64,000 bases of DNA from CAYSLU01 sp964431965 (GTDB taxonomy: Bacteria > Verrucomicrobiota > Kiritimatiellia > CAIKKV01 > CAYSLU01). The notes below the pieces were generated by a model. It saw nothing but the letters and a program-made list of their open reading frames with translations, ran no database searches and was not told the DNA's origin. A program made the position numbers and the translations under genes. The stretch is from the NCBI GenBank assembly GCA_964431965.1, contig CAYSLU010000006.1:1-64000 (forward strand), given 5' to 3'. Below, piece by piece: positions 32,883-40,687 of this stretch; position 1 is the stretch's first letter, and the number at the start of each line of letters is the position of its first letter.

Positions 32883-35132
32883 ATGACCATGAATGCGCGT
32901 GACGACGAGTTCATGCGGGAGCTGATGGCGGCGTTCACCGCCGAAGCCGCGGAGCATCTGGCCGCGCTCTCCCATGGCCTGATCGAGCTGGAGAAGAGCC
33001 CCCCCGCGGATCGCTCCCGCGAGATCATCGAGCGCATCTATCGCGAGGCCCACAGCCTGAAGGGGGCGGCCCGGGCCGTGTCGATGCCCTCCATCGAGAT
33101 GCTGTGCCAGGCTTTGGAGAGCGTGCTGTCCGCGTGGAAGCGCGGCGCGGGCACCGTCTCCGCAGAGCAGTTCGACGCGCTGCACCGGGCCGTCGATGCG
33201 GTAGAAAGCCTGGTGTCGGGCGCGAAGCTGGATGCCGCCGCAGTGGCCGAGCTGGTTCGGCCGCTCGCCTCGCTGGCGGCGGTTTGCCCTCCCGACGCCG
33301 CGTCTCCGCCCGCCGGCGAACCCGTCCGTCCGCCTCCGCCCGCGGCGCCGCCGGCCCCGGCGCGTGCGACCGAACCCGCCGAGACGGTTCGCGTCTCGAC
33401 GGCCAAGCTCGACGCGCTTCTGTTCCAGGTGGAGGAGCTTCTGTCGGTCAAGCAGGCGGCCAGCCAGCGGGTCAGCGACCTGCGGGAGATACTCGAGCTC
33501 TTCGGACCCTGGCAGCGGCGGTGGAGTAAGCTGCGCGTCGACCTGCGGGGAGCGGGCGGGCGGCCGGACCGCGGCGGCGAACCCGAAGCGCTCGACCTTC
33601 TGGACTGGGGCATGGGGCAGGCGCGCGACATCCACGCCCGCCTGAACCTTCTGGCCGTTCGGCTGAACGAGGACGAGCGGACGGGCGGCCGGATGGTCGA
33701 CAGCCTGCTTGAGACCGCCAGGCGGGCGCTGATGCTTCCGGCATCCACGATCCTGGGCGGTTTCCCGCGCATGGTCCGCGACCTGTGCCGAAGCCAGGGC
33801 AAGGAGGCTGAGCTTCTCGTTCAGGGCGACGACATCGCGATCGACAAGCGGATACTCGAGGAGATGAAGGACCCTCTGACGCACCTCCTGCGAAACAGCG
33901 TCGACCACGGAATCGAGGCGCCGTCCGAGCGCGCGCGCGCGAGGAAGCCGGCGTGCGGGCGAATCGTGGTGACCTTTTCGCAGACGGACAGCCGGAACGT
34001 CCAGCTGCAGATTCGCGACGATGGCGCCGGCATCGATGTGGAGCGCGTCACGGCGTCCGCCATCCGCGAAGGCATACTGTCGGGCGAGGATGCGGAGCGG
34101 CTCGCGCGGCCCGAGGCGCTGATGCTCATCTTCCGATCCGCCGTATCGACCACCGCGACGGTGTCGGAGGTCTCGGGTCGGGGGCTGGGGCTGGCCATCG
34201 TTCGCGAGAAGGTGGACCGGGTCGGGGGCCGGGTTGCCGTGGAGTCGACCCCGGGCGAGGGCAGCGTCTTCACGATCGTGATCCCGCTGACGCTGGCGAC
34301 GTTTCGGGGGATCCTGGCCGAGGTGGCCGGCCGGGTGTTCGTGGTGCCGACCGCCGCGGTGGAGCGGGTGTCCCGCATCCGTGCGAGCGACGTTCGCAGC
34401 ATCGAGGGGCGCCCGGCCGTTGAGGCGGGTGGCCAGACCGTGGCGTTGGCGCGACTGGCCGACGTGCTGGAACTGACCGTAGCGGACAATGACGCGCGCG
34501 AGTCGTTCCCCGCCATCATCGTGTGCGACGGCGCGCAGCGCCTCGCGTTCCGGGTGGATCGCGTGCTCGGCGAGCAGGAGGTGCTGGTGAAGCCGCTGGG
34601 ACGGCACCTCGCGCGCGTCCGGAATGTCTCCGGCGCCACGGTCCTGGGGACCGGGGAACTCGTGGTCGTGCTGAACGTGTCCGACCTCGTGCGATCGGCG
34701 GCGTCGGGCGCGGCGGGTCGCCCGGCCGCCGGCGCCCCGGCGCCTGAGTCCCGGCCGGCCAGCCGGGCCGCCCGGTCGATCCTGATCGCGGAGGACTCGT
34801 TCACGTCGCGGATGCTGCTGAAGAACGTCCTCGAATCGGCCGGCTACGCGGTGACGACCAGCGTGGACGGGCTGGCCGCCTGGTCCCTGCTGAGGACCGA
34901 GGTGTTCGACGCCCTGGTGTCCGATGTGGAGATGCCGGGCATGGACGGGTTCGAGCTGACGGCGCGGATCCGGGCGGACCACGCGCTATCGGAGCTGCCC
35001 GTGGTCCTGGTGACGGCCCGCGAAACGCGGGCGGACCGCGAGCGCGGAGTGGATGCGGGCGCGAATGCCTACCTGGCCAAGAGCAGCTTCGACCAAGGCC
35101 AGCTGCTGGGCGTGCTCGAGCGGCTGATCTAG
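32883..35132 (+). CDS. cheA: Hybrid CheA histidine kinase with C-terminal receiver (WspE-like)
   Basis: A 749-aa kinase. HPt (P1) with phosphorylatable His57 in REAHSLKGAAR; proline/alanine-rich linker ~135-165 and no P2 docking domain; dimer helices ~170-300; HATPase with HLLRNSVDHGIEAP (N box), DDGAGID (G1) and GRGLGLAIVREKVD (G2); CheW-like P5 ~475-610; receiver ~635-749 with EDSFTS, the acceptor Asp in VSDVEMPGMDG and LAKSS. The CheA-REC architecture without P2 is that of WspE and other alternative-function systems. ATG at 32883 lies 30 bp after the receptor gene. Confidence 0.94.
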   Translation: MTMNARDDEFMRELMAAFTAEAAEHLAALSHGLIELEKSPPADRSREIIERIYREAHSLKGAARAVSMPSIEMLCQALESVLSAWKRGAGTVSAEQFDALHRAVDAVESLVSGAKLDAAAVAELVRPLASLAAVCPPDAASPPAGEPVRPPPPAAPPAPARATEPAETVRVSTAKLDALLFQVEELLSVKQAASQRVSDLREILELFGPWQRRWSKLRVDLRGAGGRPDRGGEPEALDLLDWGMGQARDIHARLNLLAVRLNEDERTGGRMVDSLLETARRALMLPASTILGGFPRMVRDLCRSQGKEAELLVQGDDIAIDKRILEEMKDPLTHLLRNSVDHGIEAPSERARARKPACGRIVVTFSQTDSRNVQLQIRDDGAGIDVERVTASAIREGILSGEDAERLARPEALMLIFRSAVSTTATVSEVSGRGLGLAIVREKVDRVGGRVAVESTPGEGSVFTIVIPLTLATFRGILAEVAGRVFVVPTAAVERVSRIRASDVRSIEGRPAVEAGGQTVALARLADVLELTVADNDARESFPAIIVCDGAQRLAFRVDRVLGEQEVLVKPLGRHLARVRNVSGATVLGTGELVVVLNVSDLVRSAASGAAGRPAAGAPAPESRPASRAARSILIAEDSFTSRMLLKNVLESAGYAVTTSVDGLAAWSLLRTEVFDALVSDVEMPGMDGFELTARIRADHALSELPVVLVTARETRADRERGVDAGANAYLAKSSFDQGQLLGVLERLI

Positions 35133-35169
35133 GGCGGGGCTCGCGGGATCGCGGAGCGGGGCATGCACC

Positions 35170-36222
35170 ATGATTGACGTGCTGATAGTCGACGACTCGG
35201 CGGTTTCGCGCCAGCTGCTGACGCACATCATCGGCGGCGATCGCAATCTCCGTGTGGCGGGTGCCGTCGGGACCGGCGATGAGGCGCTGGCGTTCCTGCG
35301 CCTGCACAAGCCGAGCGTTATCACCATGGACATCCACATGCCCGGCATGGACGGCTTCGAGGCGACACGGCGGATCATGGAAACCGACCCCGTTCCGATC
35401 GTCATGGTCACCTCCAGCTACGAGCCGGCTGAGGTCGGAAAGGCGTTCCGCGCGATAGACGAAGGTGCGCTGGCGATCCTGCCCAAGCCGTACGGGCTCG
35501 CCGATTCGCGATACGAGGCAGAGGCCGAGGCGATCCGGCAGACGGTCCGGCTGATGGCCGAGGTCCGCGTGGTCCGCCGCCGCCCTCGGGCTCCCCGTGA
35601 GCGTGCGGCTCTGCCCCCGCCCGGGGTGAGCGCGGCGAGCGACCCGATCCGGCTCGTGGCGATCGGGGCGTCGACCGGGGGGCCGCCGGCGCTGCAGACC
35701 ATTCTGGCCGGCCTCCCCAAGAACTTCGGCGCGCCGGTTGTCGTTGTGCAGCATATGGCCGGCGGGTTCGTCTGCGGGATGGTGGACTGGCTGAACGGCA
35801 CATCGGGTCCGCGGGTCAGCGTGGCGGCTGACGGAACCGCGGTCCTGCCGGGGTGCGCCTATGTGGCGCCGGACGGGCTGCAGATGGGCGTGGACGGGTC
35901 CGGGCGGGTGTTCCTGCGCCCGGCGCCGCCGGAGCACGGGCTCTGCCCGTCTGTTTCCTATCTCTTCCGGTCGGTGGCCGCCGGCCACGGCGCACGGGCT
36001 GCCGGCGTGCTGCTCTCGGGAATGGGCCAGGACGGCGCCGTGGAGCTGCGGTCGCTGCGCGACCTCGGCGCCACCACCATCGCCCAGACCCGCGACACGT
36101 GCGTGGTGTACGGCATGCCCGGCCAGGCGGTGGCCCTAGGCGGGGCGACCTATCAGCTTCCGCCGGAGCAGATCGCGACCGTTCTGATCGGCCTCACCGC
36201 GCGAAGGCGGGATGCGCCGTGA
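35170..36222 (+). CDS. cheB: CheB protein-glutamate methylesterase
   Basis: A 350-aa protein: receiver ~1-125 (VDDSAVS; acceptor Asp54 in ITMDIHMPGMDG; ILPKPYG) and methylesterase ~160-345 with catalytic Ser in AIGASTGGPPA, His in VVQHM, and Asp in LSGMGQDGAV. It removes methyl groups from receptor glutamates, opposing CheR, and corresponds to WspF. It begins 37 bp after cheA and overlaps the next gene by 4 bp. No CheD or CheY gene is present in the window. Confidence 0.95.
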   Translation: MIDVLIVDDSAVSRQLLTHIIGGDRNLRVAGAVGTGDEALAFLRLHKPSVITMDIHMPGMDGFEATRRIMETDPVPIVMVTSSYEPAEVGKAFRAIDEGALAILPKPYGLADSRYEAEAEAIRQTVRLMAEVRVVRRRPRAPRERAALPPPGVSAASDPIRLVAIGASTGGPPALQTILAGLPKNFGAPVVVVQHMAGGFVCGMVDWLNGTSGPRVSVAADGTAVLPGCAYVAPDGLQMGVDGSGRVFLRPAPPEHGLCPSVSYLFRSVAAGHGARAAGVLLSGMGQDGAVELRSLRDLGATTIAQTRDTCVVYGMPGQAVALGGATYQLPPEQIATVLIGLTARRRDAP

Positions 36223-37496
36223 CGCCGCCGGCCGGGGACGAATCGGATCGGCCCGAGATCCTGGTCGTCGAGGACAGCGCGACCCAGGCGCTCAAGCTGG
36301 CGCACGTTCTCCGCGACGGCGGGTACGCCGTGTCGGTCGCCGCCGACGGCCAGGAGGCGCTGGGCGTCCTCGCCACGCGCCGCCCCGCGCTGATCGTCAG
36401 CGACATCGTCATGCCCAACATGGACGGCTACGAGCTGTGCCGCCGGATCAAGGCGGACCCGGGCGCCTGCGACATTCCGGTGCTGCTCCTGACGTCGCTG
36501 TCGGATCCGCACGACGTGCTGCGCGGCCTGGAAGCGGGCGCCGACTCGTTCGCCACCAAGCCGTATGGCGAGGCGCGGCTCCTGGCGCGCATCCGGAACA
36601 TCCTGCTCAACCGGGAGCGGTGGCGCGCGGGGGCGACGGGTGCCGAGTCGGGCGTGTACTTCGCGGGCCAGGAGCACCGGGTCGCGGCCGGCGCGCACGA
36701 GATTCTGGAGTTCCTGCTCTACACGTACGAGGATGCCGTGGAGAAGAACCTTGACCTGATCGGCGCCCGCGACGAACTGGCGCGGTCGAATCTGGCGCTC
36801 GAGCGGAAGGCGGCCGAGCTGTCGGCGATCAACGGGGAACTGGAGTCGTTCGCCTACTCCGTGTCGCACGATCTGCGGGCTCCCCTCCGGCGGATCGACG
36901 GGTTTGGCCGGATGCTGGCGGAGGAGTGCGCGGGCCAGCTTGGCGCCACCGGACTGGCCTACCTGGATCGCCTCCGCGCATCCTGCGTTCGCATGGGGCA
37001 GCTGATCGAGGATCTGCTGACGCTCTCAAGGGCGTCGCGCGGCGAGCTCAACCGGACGGTCGTCGACGCGAGCGAGATGGCCCGGTCGGTGGCCGCCGAT
37101 CTGCAGCGGGACGAGCCCGGCCGCGCCGTCACCGTGGTGATCGAGCCCGGCGTCCGGGCGGAATGCGACGAGCGCCTGCTGCGGATCCTGCTCGTCAATC
37201 TCCTGGGCAACGCATGGAAATTCACCGGCCGCACGGCCGAAGCGCGGATCGAGTTCGGCCGCACCCGGGCGGGCGGGCGCGAGGTCCTCTTCGTCCGGGA
37301 CAACGGGGTGGGATTCGACATGGGCTCCGCGGCGCGGCTGTTCGGGGCGTTCCAGCGATTGCACAGCGAGTCCGAGTTTCCGGGCACGGGCATCGGCCTG
37401 GCCACCGTGCAGCGGATTGTCCGCCGGCACGGCGGCGATATCCGGGCGGAGTCCGCCGTCGGGCAGGGGGCGGCGTTCTACTTCACGTTCGGCTGA
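36219..37496 (+). CDS. Response regulator-histidine kinase (REC-HisKA-HATPase), probable output of the operon
   Basis: A 425-aa protein. Receiver ~12-130 with EDSATQ and acceptor Asp62 in VSDIVMPNMDG; a long coiled coil ~165-210; HisKA with phospho-His217 in YSVSHDLRAPLRR; HATPase with NLLGNAWKFTG (N box) and DNGVGFD, ending GTGIGLATVQRIV. It starts with GTG at 36219, overlapping the cheB stop (GTGA). In Wsp operons this last slot holds WspR, a receiver-diguanylate cyclase. Here it holds a soluble REC-kinase, so output would pass to a further, unlinked partner. The bacteriophytochrome-type kinase core is recognisable; its target is unknown. Confidence 0.9.
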   Translation: MTPPAGDESDRPEILVVEDSATQALKLAHVLRDGGYAVSVAADGQEALGVLATRRPALIVSDIVMPNMDGYELCRRIKADPGACDIPVLLLTSLSDPHDVLRGLEAGADSFATKPYGEARLLARIRNILLNRERWRAGATGAESGVYFAGQEHRVAAGAHEILEFLLYTYEDAVEKNLDLIGARDELARSNLALERKAAELSAINGELESFAYSVSHDLRAPLRRIDGFGRMLAEECAGQLGATGLAYLDRLRASCVRMGQLIEDLLTLSRASRGELNRTVVDASEMARSVAADLQRDEPGRAVTVVIEPGVRAECDERLLRILLVNLLGNAWKFTGRTAEARIEFGRTRAGGREVLFVRDNGVGFDMGSAARLFGAFQRLHSESEFPGTGIGLATVQRIVRRHGGDIRAESAVGQGAAFYFTFG

Positions 37497-37556
37497 GCGC
37501 CCGCTGCGCCCGTCTTCTCATTGCGTCGCCATCTGGTAGAATCCTCGCCGCTTGCG

Positions 37557-38774
37557 ATGGAACCAGCGAAAGGGATCTCGGTGACGCCTCAACTGCTCGT
37601 GTCGGACGTGGACGGCTGCATCACGGATGGCAAGGGAAAGCCGGTCGATGCCGGCCTGCTGGCGGAGCTGCGCCGCCTGATCCGCGACCGGCAGATCCGG
37701 TTGATCCTGTGCAGCGGGCGCGTGCACCCGTACCTTGAGGCCGTGGCGCAGCAGATCGGTCTGGAGGCGACGGACGATCCGCTGATCGTGCAGAGCGGCG
37801 CCGCGCTGTACCACCAGCGTCAGGATACGCTCGAGCCGCTGCTGAGCGCCGAGCAGCGCCAGGCGGTGGAGGAGGCGGCCCGCCGGCTGGGGCTCCGGCG
37901 CCAGCAGGATCCCGGGTGGCACCTGGAAGCGGGTCGCGACCTGACGGTCTGCGCCGTGCCGGACCCGGGCGGCGTGTCGGTCGCGGATCTCGCGCAGATC
38001 ATCGGCGAGGAACTGGGCGACATCGGCGTCGACATCCACCCGTCGAACGGCGGCGTGGACGTCATCGCGGCCGGCGTGGACAAGGCGTTCGCGCTCCGCA
38101 TGGTCCTCGGCCGCCTCGGGATTGACCCGGCGGCCGTGCTGGGGGTTGGCGACTCCGGCGGCGACCTGGGCTTCCTCTCGGTCGTGGGCATGGCCGGCTG
38201 TCCCGCGAACGCCACCAAGCCGGTTCGCCGGCTGGTGCAGTCGCGGCAGGGCTACTGCTCGTCCTTCGAGACCACGGAGGGCGTGATCGACATCCTCCGG
38301 CACTACTACGCCGGCGGGGATTCGCGGGGCCGCGGCGGGATCTTCGGCGTGAGCCTGCGCCACCCGAAGACGGTGAGCGACGAGCGGGGCCGGCTGACCC
38401 TGTGGCTCGACGGCACCGAGGCCGCGACGTACGTCAGCTTCTACGAGATCGAGACGGAGCCCGGCTATCTGCGCGGGAACCACTATCACCCGGCGGGGAC
38501 CAAGGACGAGCTGATCCGCGTGACGCGCGGCCAGTACACCGTGTACCTGGAGGACCTGCGCGACGACTCTCCGACCCAGGGGCTGCGGCAGGAGATCCTG
38601 CTGCGCGCGAGCGAGCCGCACATGCTCCGCGTTCCGTCCGGGGTCGCGCATGCGCTGGTGAACACGGGCCGCGAGGTGGCCAACGCCTCCATCCACTCCA
38701 CCGAGTACTACCAGCCGGGCCACGACGTGGACCGGGCCGTCGTCCCCGCCTCCGGGTATCGCCCGGCTCGCTGA
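37557..38774 (+). CDS. HAD hydrolase-cupin fusion protein
   Basis: About 405 aa in two parts. Residues ~8-235 are a Cof-type HAD phosphatase: VSDVDGCITDGKG (motif I Asp), ILCSGR (motif II), KAFALRMVL (motif III Lys) and GVGDSGGDLGFL (motif IV). Residues ~260-395 are a cupin of the sugar-epimerase-like type: GNHYHPAGTKDELIRVTRGQ (metal-type His residues and Glu), MLRVPSGVAHALVNTG. The combination suggests removal of phosphate from, or sensing of, a sugar phosphate. A GTG at 37581 with AAGGGA upstream may be the true start. An extended -10-like TGGTAGAAT lies at 37534-37542. Confidence 0.85.
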   Translation: MEPAKGISVTPQLLVSDVDGCITDGKGKPVDAGLLAELRRLIRDRQIRLILCSGRVHPYLEAVAQQIGLEATDDPLIVQSGAALYHQRQDTLEPLLSAEQRQAVEEAARRLGLRRQQDPGWHLEAGRDLTVCAVPDPGGVSVADLAQIIGEELGDIGVDIHPSNGGVDVIAAGVDKAFALRMVLGRLGIDPAAVLGVGDSGGDLGFLSVVGMAGCPANATKPVRRLVQSRQGYCSSFETTEGVIDILRHYYAGGDSRGRGGIFGVSLRHPKTVSDERGRLTLWLDGTEAATYVSFYEIETEPGYLRGNHYHPAGTKDELIRVTRGQYTVYLEDLRDDSPTQGLRQEILLRASEPHMLRVPSGVAHALVNTGREVANASIHSTEYYQPGHDVDRAVVPASGYRPAR

Positions 38775-38868
38775 CGGGCGCTGATCCTCGCGTCACGGCG
38801 GGCATGGCCGGGCCGGGGACAAACGTCTGGCGCCGACGGGCGGGGGTGTGGTCTAATCGCGGTTCGCC

Positions 38869-40191
38869 ATGACTGACGTGCCGTCCAGTGCCCCGCTTAC
38901 CCCCGAGCAGCAGCGCCGCGGCATGCGCTACGCGTATCTCTCGCAGGTCGTGGGCGTCCACCTGCAGCAGACCGTGGCCTTCTCGGCCATTACGCCGCTC
39001 TTCATCAAGCGGCTGGGCGGGTCGGATCTGCAGGCGATGCTGCCGGCCACGCTGATGGGGCTTACGTACGCCGTGCAGATTCCGTTCTCGCTGATGGTTC
39101 CGCCCGCGGGCCGCAAGCGGTTCCTCGTTCGGTGCTGGTTCGCCTCGTCCTTTCCGATGCTCATCGCGTCGCTCCTCGCGCTTTGGCTCGGCCCAGGGAT
39201 GCCAGCGGTCTGGACGGTGCTCGGCGGGCTGCTGCTGTGCATGATCCTGACCTATGCGGGATCCGCGTTCTGGTTCCCGCTGCTCTACGACGTGGTGCCG
39301 GAGGACCAGCGCGGCCGCTTTTTCGGCCGTCTGCGCGCCCAGTGGGGTGTCGCCTACCTGGCCGTGAGCATGACGGCCGGCCTGTTCCTGGGACGCGACC
39401 CGGCGGTGTGGCGGTTCTGCGCGGTCTTCATGTTCGTCACCCTGCTGCAGTTCCTGCGCGAACCGCTGGCCGCGCGCATTCCGGAGCGCGCCACCCCCCC
39501 GGCATCCGGGATGGGCTGGCGCGGCGACGTCCGGCATGTCCTGGGCCGGCGCGAGGTGCGCACATACTGCGCCTACTACTCGCTGCTGATGTTTCTGGCG
39601 GGATTCCTGGGGCAGCCGCTGGTGCTCTACATGCGGCAGCTCGGGTTCTCAGCCCGGGACAATACGCTGATCTTCGCCACGATGACGATCGGCAGCATTC
39701 TGTCGCAGATGGTGGCCGGGGTTCTCGCGGACCGATTCGGATCCAAGCGCGTCTTCATGGGGGTTCACGTCGCGCTGTGCGCGCTGGCATTGGTCATCGC
39801 CGCGGTAGGTGAGTTCCCGATCGCCGTCGCGGCTCCCGTGCTCACCTTTCTGATGATCGCGGCAGGGGCGACCAACGCCGCCTCCACACTCGCCAATACG
39901 GCCCAGATTTTCCACATGGCGCCGCAGCAGGGAAAGCCGTTCTTCATGAGCCTGCTCAGCTCCGTGTTCTACATCGGCGGGTCGCTCGCGCCGCTCGCCA
40001 TGGGCGCGATCCTCGATTCGCGGCTGCGCGAGTTCCACGTCGCGGCGGGCCCCGTCGATCTCGATATTTTCCAGCTCTGCTTCGTCGCAGCCGGGGTCGG
40101 CCTGCTGGCCGCCATGTCGCTGCTCCGGATGATCCCCGACGTCAAGGCGCAGAAGGCGATCCGGGACGAAGAGGCGGAGCTGGGCGAGTAG
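38869..40191 (+). CDS. Major facilitator superfamily transporter
   Basis: A 440-aa protein with about 12 helices (for example AFSAITPLFIKRLGG and LQAMLPATLMGLTYAVQIPF, FAVSMTAGLFLGRD-like region, GGSLAPLAMGAILDSRL). It lacks a signal peptide. A -10-like TCTAAT at 38852-38857 lies just 11 nt before the ATG and no Shine-Dalgarno is visible, so the message may be nearly leaderless. The last 50 bp overlap the convergent DUF3592 gene. The substrate is not clear; a sugar or sugar acid is plausible from the context. Confidence 0.85.
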   Translation: MTDVPSSAPLTPEQQRRGMRYAYLSQVVGVHLQQTVAFSAITPLFIKRLGGSDLQAMLPATLMGLTYAVQIPFSLMVPPAGRKRFLVRCWFASSFPMLIASLLALWLGPGMPAVWTVLGGLLLCMILTYAGSAFWFPLLYDVVPEDQRGRFFGRLRAQWGVAYLAVSMTAGLFLGRDPAVWRFCAVFMFVTLLQFLREPLAARIPERATPPASGMGWRGDVRHVLGRREVRTYCAYYSLLMFLAGFLGQPLVLYMRQLGFSARDNTLIFATMTIGSILSQMVAGVLADRFGSKRVFMGVHVALCALALVIAAVGEFPIAVAAPVLTFLMIAAGATNAASTLANTAQIFHMAPQQGKPFFMSLLSSVFYIGGSLAPLAMGAILDSRLREFHVAAGPVDLDIFQLCFVAAGVGLLAAMSLLRMIPDVKAQKAIRDEEAELGE

Positions 40192-40687
40192 CCGCGCGGC
40201 GCGCGGCATGGAGCCCGAGGAGCGAGACGACGATGGCCGCCAGCGAGCCGGGCAGGATCAGCCACAGCGCGCCGGGCAGCTCCCGCGTCAGGACGGCCTG
40301 AGTCGGGTCCCGCGGGTTCACGAGGCACCACTGCACGCTGCCCGGCGGGTAGGCGGCCACGATGTCCTCCTGGTCGTGCCGGCTGCCGCTTGAGATCGAC
40401 AGGAACTGGTAGCGCTCGGAGCGGTACGACCGCCCCGCGAACGCGTACGTGTAGGCGATCGCGACGCCGTACGTCGTGCCCTCATTCCCGTTGTGGCTCT
40501 TGATCTCGCTCGATTCGATCCGGCAGCGAACCTCCGACCAATCGCGCGCCGCTCGGGACAGGAGCAGCGGGCGTACGCCCAGAAAGCCGAACATGGCCAC
40601 GCCGGCGGCGAAGACCGCCCCGTAGAAGAGGATGCGGCCGGCCTGACTCCGGGCTGCGGAACGTGCCGGATGCGGGTTGGACGTCAT
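40142..40687 (-). CDS. DUF3592 membrane protein
   Basis: A 181-aa protein with a helix at ~17-37 and another at ~148-172, flanking an extracytoplasmic domain. The domain has the DUF3592 pattern: ATYGVAIAYTYAFAG-like region (YGVAIAYTYAFAGRSYRSER), YPPGSVQWCLVNPRDPTQAV. ATG at 40687 overlaps the stop of the sialidase-like gene (ATGA), so it is the last cistron of the tlyA-nadK chain. Its 3' end overlaps the MFS gene by 50 bp. Function unknown. Confidence 0.8.
   Translation of the reverse strand: MTSNPHPARSAARSQAGRILFYGAVFAAGVAMFGFLGVRPLLLSRAARDWSEVRCRIESSEIKSHNGNEGTTYGVAIAYTYAFAGRSYRSERYQFLSISSGSRHDQEDIVAAYPPGSVQWCLVNPRDPTQAVLTRELPGALWLILPGSLAAIVVSLLGLHAARRAATRPAPPLRPGSPSAP

Noticed and set aside
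31146..34982. 1278-codon minus-strand frame across yfiR, the receptor and cheA
   Set aside because: It is antisense to three well-supported genes and has low-complexity Arg/His/Leu content, a high-GC artefact.
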